From Lawsonibacter sp. (GTDB taxonomy: Bacteria; Bacillota; Clostridia; Oscillospirales; Oscillospiraceae), in assembly GCA_020025455.1 (NCBI GenBank), contig JAHHSC010000029.1, forward strand, positions 1 through 14,394: DNA of 14,394 bases. Reading direction: 5' to 3'. This document shows, piece after piece, positions 12,998 through 14,394 of the stretch. Position 1 is the stretch's first letter. Every line of letters starts with the position of its first letter. Made by a program: the position numbers and the translations under genes. A model generated the notes under the pieces. The model had not been told where the DNA came from and searched no databases. It worked only from the letters and a program-made list of their open reading frames with translations.

Positions 12998-13230
12998 GAT
13001 AAACGGTGCAGCGTTTCGGTGCCCGGGTCTCGGGCAGTGGGACCACCGTTGCAATCCCATGGCCGTGGGACTACTCCATCTACATAGTCTAACGGACCAA
13101 AAAAAGGAGGAAACATACCCGCCGTGACTTGCGGTGCGGCAGTGTGGAGACCTGTCGCAATGCCCCTGGAAGTCCGCTTTCCACGGGCGAGGTGAAGCAG
13201 GCGGAGGCCGCTTCATCAAAGTCAGATGCT
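12998..13230 (+). promoter_or_regulatory. Long structured mRNA leader of ugpC, possible novel riboswitch-like element
   Basis: First module: AACGGTG (13002-13008) pairs with CACCGTT (13044-13050), enclosing TGCCCG/CGGGCA (13020-13025/13031-13036). Then TCCCA/TGGGA (13055-13059/13066-13070). Alternatives compete: AAACG (13001-13005) with CGTTT (13012-13016), and TCCCA with TGGGA at 13038-13042. Second module: TGCGGCAG (13135-13142) pairs with CTGTCGCA (13152-13159, one G-U). Then GCCC-c-TGGAA/TTCCA-c-GGGC (13162-13188) and TGAAGC-a-GGC/GCC-GCTTCA (13193-13215). Between them lies AAAAAAAGGAGG, a strong Shine-Dalgarno (13105-13110) far from the gene start. The modules share GGTGC...GGCAGTG...GCAAT...CCC in order. 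I recognise no published riboswitch consensus. The msiK RNA motif precedes comparable ATPase genes in Actinobacteria, a parallel in context only. Confidence 0.55.
13124..13195 (+). CDS. Possible 23-codon leader peptide in the ugpC leader
   Basis: A GTG at 13124, 13 nt after AGGAGG (13105-13110), opens a 23-codon frame closed by TGA 13193-13195. The peptide begins VTCGAAVWRPVAMPL and has no known motif. It is in a different frame from ugpC and ends inside the 5' arm of the last leader hairpin, so ribosomes translating it would open the leader structure. The spacing is longer than ideal and the start is not ATG, so it remains speculative. Confidence 0.2.
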   Translation: MTCGAAVWRPVAMPLEVRFPRAR

Positions 13231-14394
13231 ATGGCAACTCTGTCTCTGAAGGATATCACCAAGATTTATCCCCACACCAGCGACCAGAAGAAGGCTAAGA
13301 AGAAGGGCGGCGAGACGAAAAAGACCTCTCTGCAGGTCACCGATGAGGGTGTCGTCGCCGTTCAGAAGTTCAACCTGGACATCGCCGACAAGGAATTTAT
13401 CGTTCTGGTCGGCCCCTCTGGCTGCGGCAAGTCCACCACCCTGCGTATGGTGGCCGGTCTGGAGGAGATCTCCGGCGGCGAGCTGTACATCGACGGCAAG
13501 CTGATGAACGATGTAGAGCCCAAGGACCGGGATATCGCCATGGTGTTCCAGAGCTACGCCCTGTACCCCCACATGACCGTGTACGAGAACATGGCCTTCC
13601 CCCTGAAGCTGCGCAAGACCCCCAAGGACGAGATCGACCGCCGTGTCCGCGAGGCCGCCGAGACGTTGGACATCACCCAGTACCTGGACCGCAAGCCCAA
13701 GGCCCTGTCCGGCGGACAGCGCCAGCGTGTGGCCATCGGCCGTGCCATCGTCCGCGAGCCCAAGGTCCTGCTGATGGACGAGCCCCTCTCCAACCTGGAC
13801 GCCAAGCTGCGTAACCAGATGCGCGCTGAGATCATCAAGCTGCGCCAGAAGATTCAGACCACCTTTATGTACGTAACCCACGACCAGACCGAGGCCATGA
13901 CCCTGGGCGACCGCATCGTCATCATGAAGGACGGCGCCGTCCAGCAGATCGGCACCCCCGAGGAGGTCTTTAACCACCCCGCCAATCTGTTCGTGGCCGG
14001 CTTCATCGGCACCCCCCAGATGAACCTGTTCGATGCCAGACTGGTGCTGGAGAACGGCACGTACACCGTCGTCCTGTCCAACGGCAGCAAGGTCGTTTTG
14101 AGCGACGAGAAGCAGGCCGCTCTGTCCGCCGGCGGTGTGGCCGAGCAGGAGATCACCCTGGGCGTCCGGCCCCAGCACATCACACTGTGCCATGCTGAAA
14201 CTGCCAAGCTGTCCGCCACCGTGGACGTGTCCGAGAAGATGGGCTCCGAGGTCCACTTCCACGCCCAGGCCGAGGGAAAGGACGTGATCGTGGTCGTCCA
14301 GACCATGGATCTCGCCGACCACCCCAGCGAGATTTTCGCCCACGGCGCCCAGATCAGCCTGGACTTCGGCGGCAATGTCTGCCACCTCTTTGGC
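13231..14394 (+). CDS. UgpC/MsmK-family sugar ABC transporter ATPase, 3' end cut by window
   Basis: This is the cytoplasmic ATPase that powers carbohydrate ABC importers (MalK/UgpC/MsmK group); in Firmicutes one such ATPase often serves many sugar permeases. The visible 388 residues contain Walker A GPSGCGKS (61-68), Q-loop Q107, signature LSGGQ (159-163), Walker B LLMDEP (180-185) and H-loop H217, then the regulatory OB-fold (~240 on; GVRPQH motif near 312). The frame is open at the window edge in CHLFG; family length suggests only about ten residues are missing. A lysine-rich insert (~17-40) lies between KIYP and VVAVQKFNLDI, absent from streptococcal MsmK. ATG 13231 gives the family start MATLSLKDITKIYP, but no Shine-Dalgarno precedes it, and the frame stays open upstream to 13093. 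No permease or binding protein is visible in the window. Confidence 0.93.
   Translation, partial: MATLSLKDITKIYPHTSDQKKAKKKGGETKKTSLQVTDEGVVAVQKFNLDIADKEFIVLVGPSGCGKSTTLRMVAGLEEISGGELYIDGKLMNDVEPKDRDIAMVFQSYALYPHMTVYENMAFPLKLRKTPKDEIDRRVREAAETLDITQYLDRKPKALSGGQRQRVAIGRAIVREPKVLLMDEPLSNLDAKLRNQMRAEIIKLRQKIQTTFMYVTHDQTEAMTLGDRIVIMKDGAVQQIGTPEEVFNHPANLFVAGFIGTPQMNLFDARLVLENGTYTVVLSNGSKVVLSDEKQAALSAGGVAEQEITLGVRPQHITLCHAETAKLSATVDVSEKMGSEVHFHAQAEGKDVIVVVQTMDLADHPSEIFAHGAQISLDFGGNVCHLFG

Noticed and set aside
12999..13070. 6S RNA or SRP RNA gene
   Set aside because: No SRP Alu/S-domain core (GGAAGGAAGCAGCC type) and no long closing helix with a central bubble as in 6S RNA.
13000..13075. Cobalamin or T-box riboswitch, suggested by GGCAGTG and GGGACCACCG words
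   Set aside because: The B12-box word is on the wrong strand and the remaining core is absent; no AGGGTGG antiterminator box, specifier loop or terminator is seen.
13222..14385. Minus-strand open frame opposite the sugar ATPase
   Set aside because: The plus strand encodes complete Walker, signature and H-loop motifs; the minus frame is low-complexity.

Overview
The window reads as chromosomal DNA of a G+C-rich gut-type Firmicute, most likely a clostridium of the Oscillospiraceae / Flavonifractor-Intestinimonas group. This rests on family resemblance recalled from memory: a UgpC/MsmK ATPase with a lysine-rich N-terminal insert, a CDF transporter with a doubled C-terminal domain, a clostridial alpha-hydroxy-acid oxidase with a cysteine-rich N-terminus, strong Shine-Dalgarno sequences and frequent GTG/TTG starts. 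No search was run, so genus is inference. There are no tRNA, rRNA, transposase or CRISPR features.

Layout. Positions 1-481 hold two and a half tandem copies of a 188-189 bp repeat, each full copy with a terminator-like hairpin. A good sigma-A promoter (496-524) then drives a CDF metal exporter (575-1753). A second transcription unit (promoter near 1790, terminator 5269-5295) carries an OmpR-type response regulator, a sensor kinase and a membrane-anchored HtrA protease; the order suggests a CssRS-like envelope/secretion-stress system made together with its protease. A third unit (promoter 5296-5324) has a MutT-like NUDIX hydrolase overlapping an aldose-1-epimerase-family gene by 4 bp. It ends at a strong bidirectional terminator (6747-6782) shared with the convergent LytR-CpsA-Psr gene.

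From 6785 to 12658 all genes lie on the minus strand: LytR-CpsA-Psr cell-wall ligase, FMN-dependent alpha-hydroxy-acid oxidase-like protein, Na+/phosphate cotransporter with a PhoU tail, and an ABC-F ATPase. Most have their own promoter or terminator signals, so this looks like a series of mostly single-gene units.

The ABC-F gene and the last gene diverge from a ~570 bp region (12659-13230). The last gene, on the plus strand and cut by the window end, encodes a UgpC/MsmK sugar-ABC-transporter ATPase. It has a ~230 nt leader full of hairpins, including mutually exclusive pairings and what looks like a duplicated module. The only strong Shine-Dalgarno lies about 120 nt upstream of the conserved start codon. 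This leader is the best candidate for an undescribed system here. The other notable point is the ABC-F protein, whose second composite ATP site appears degenerate in all three motifs.
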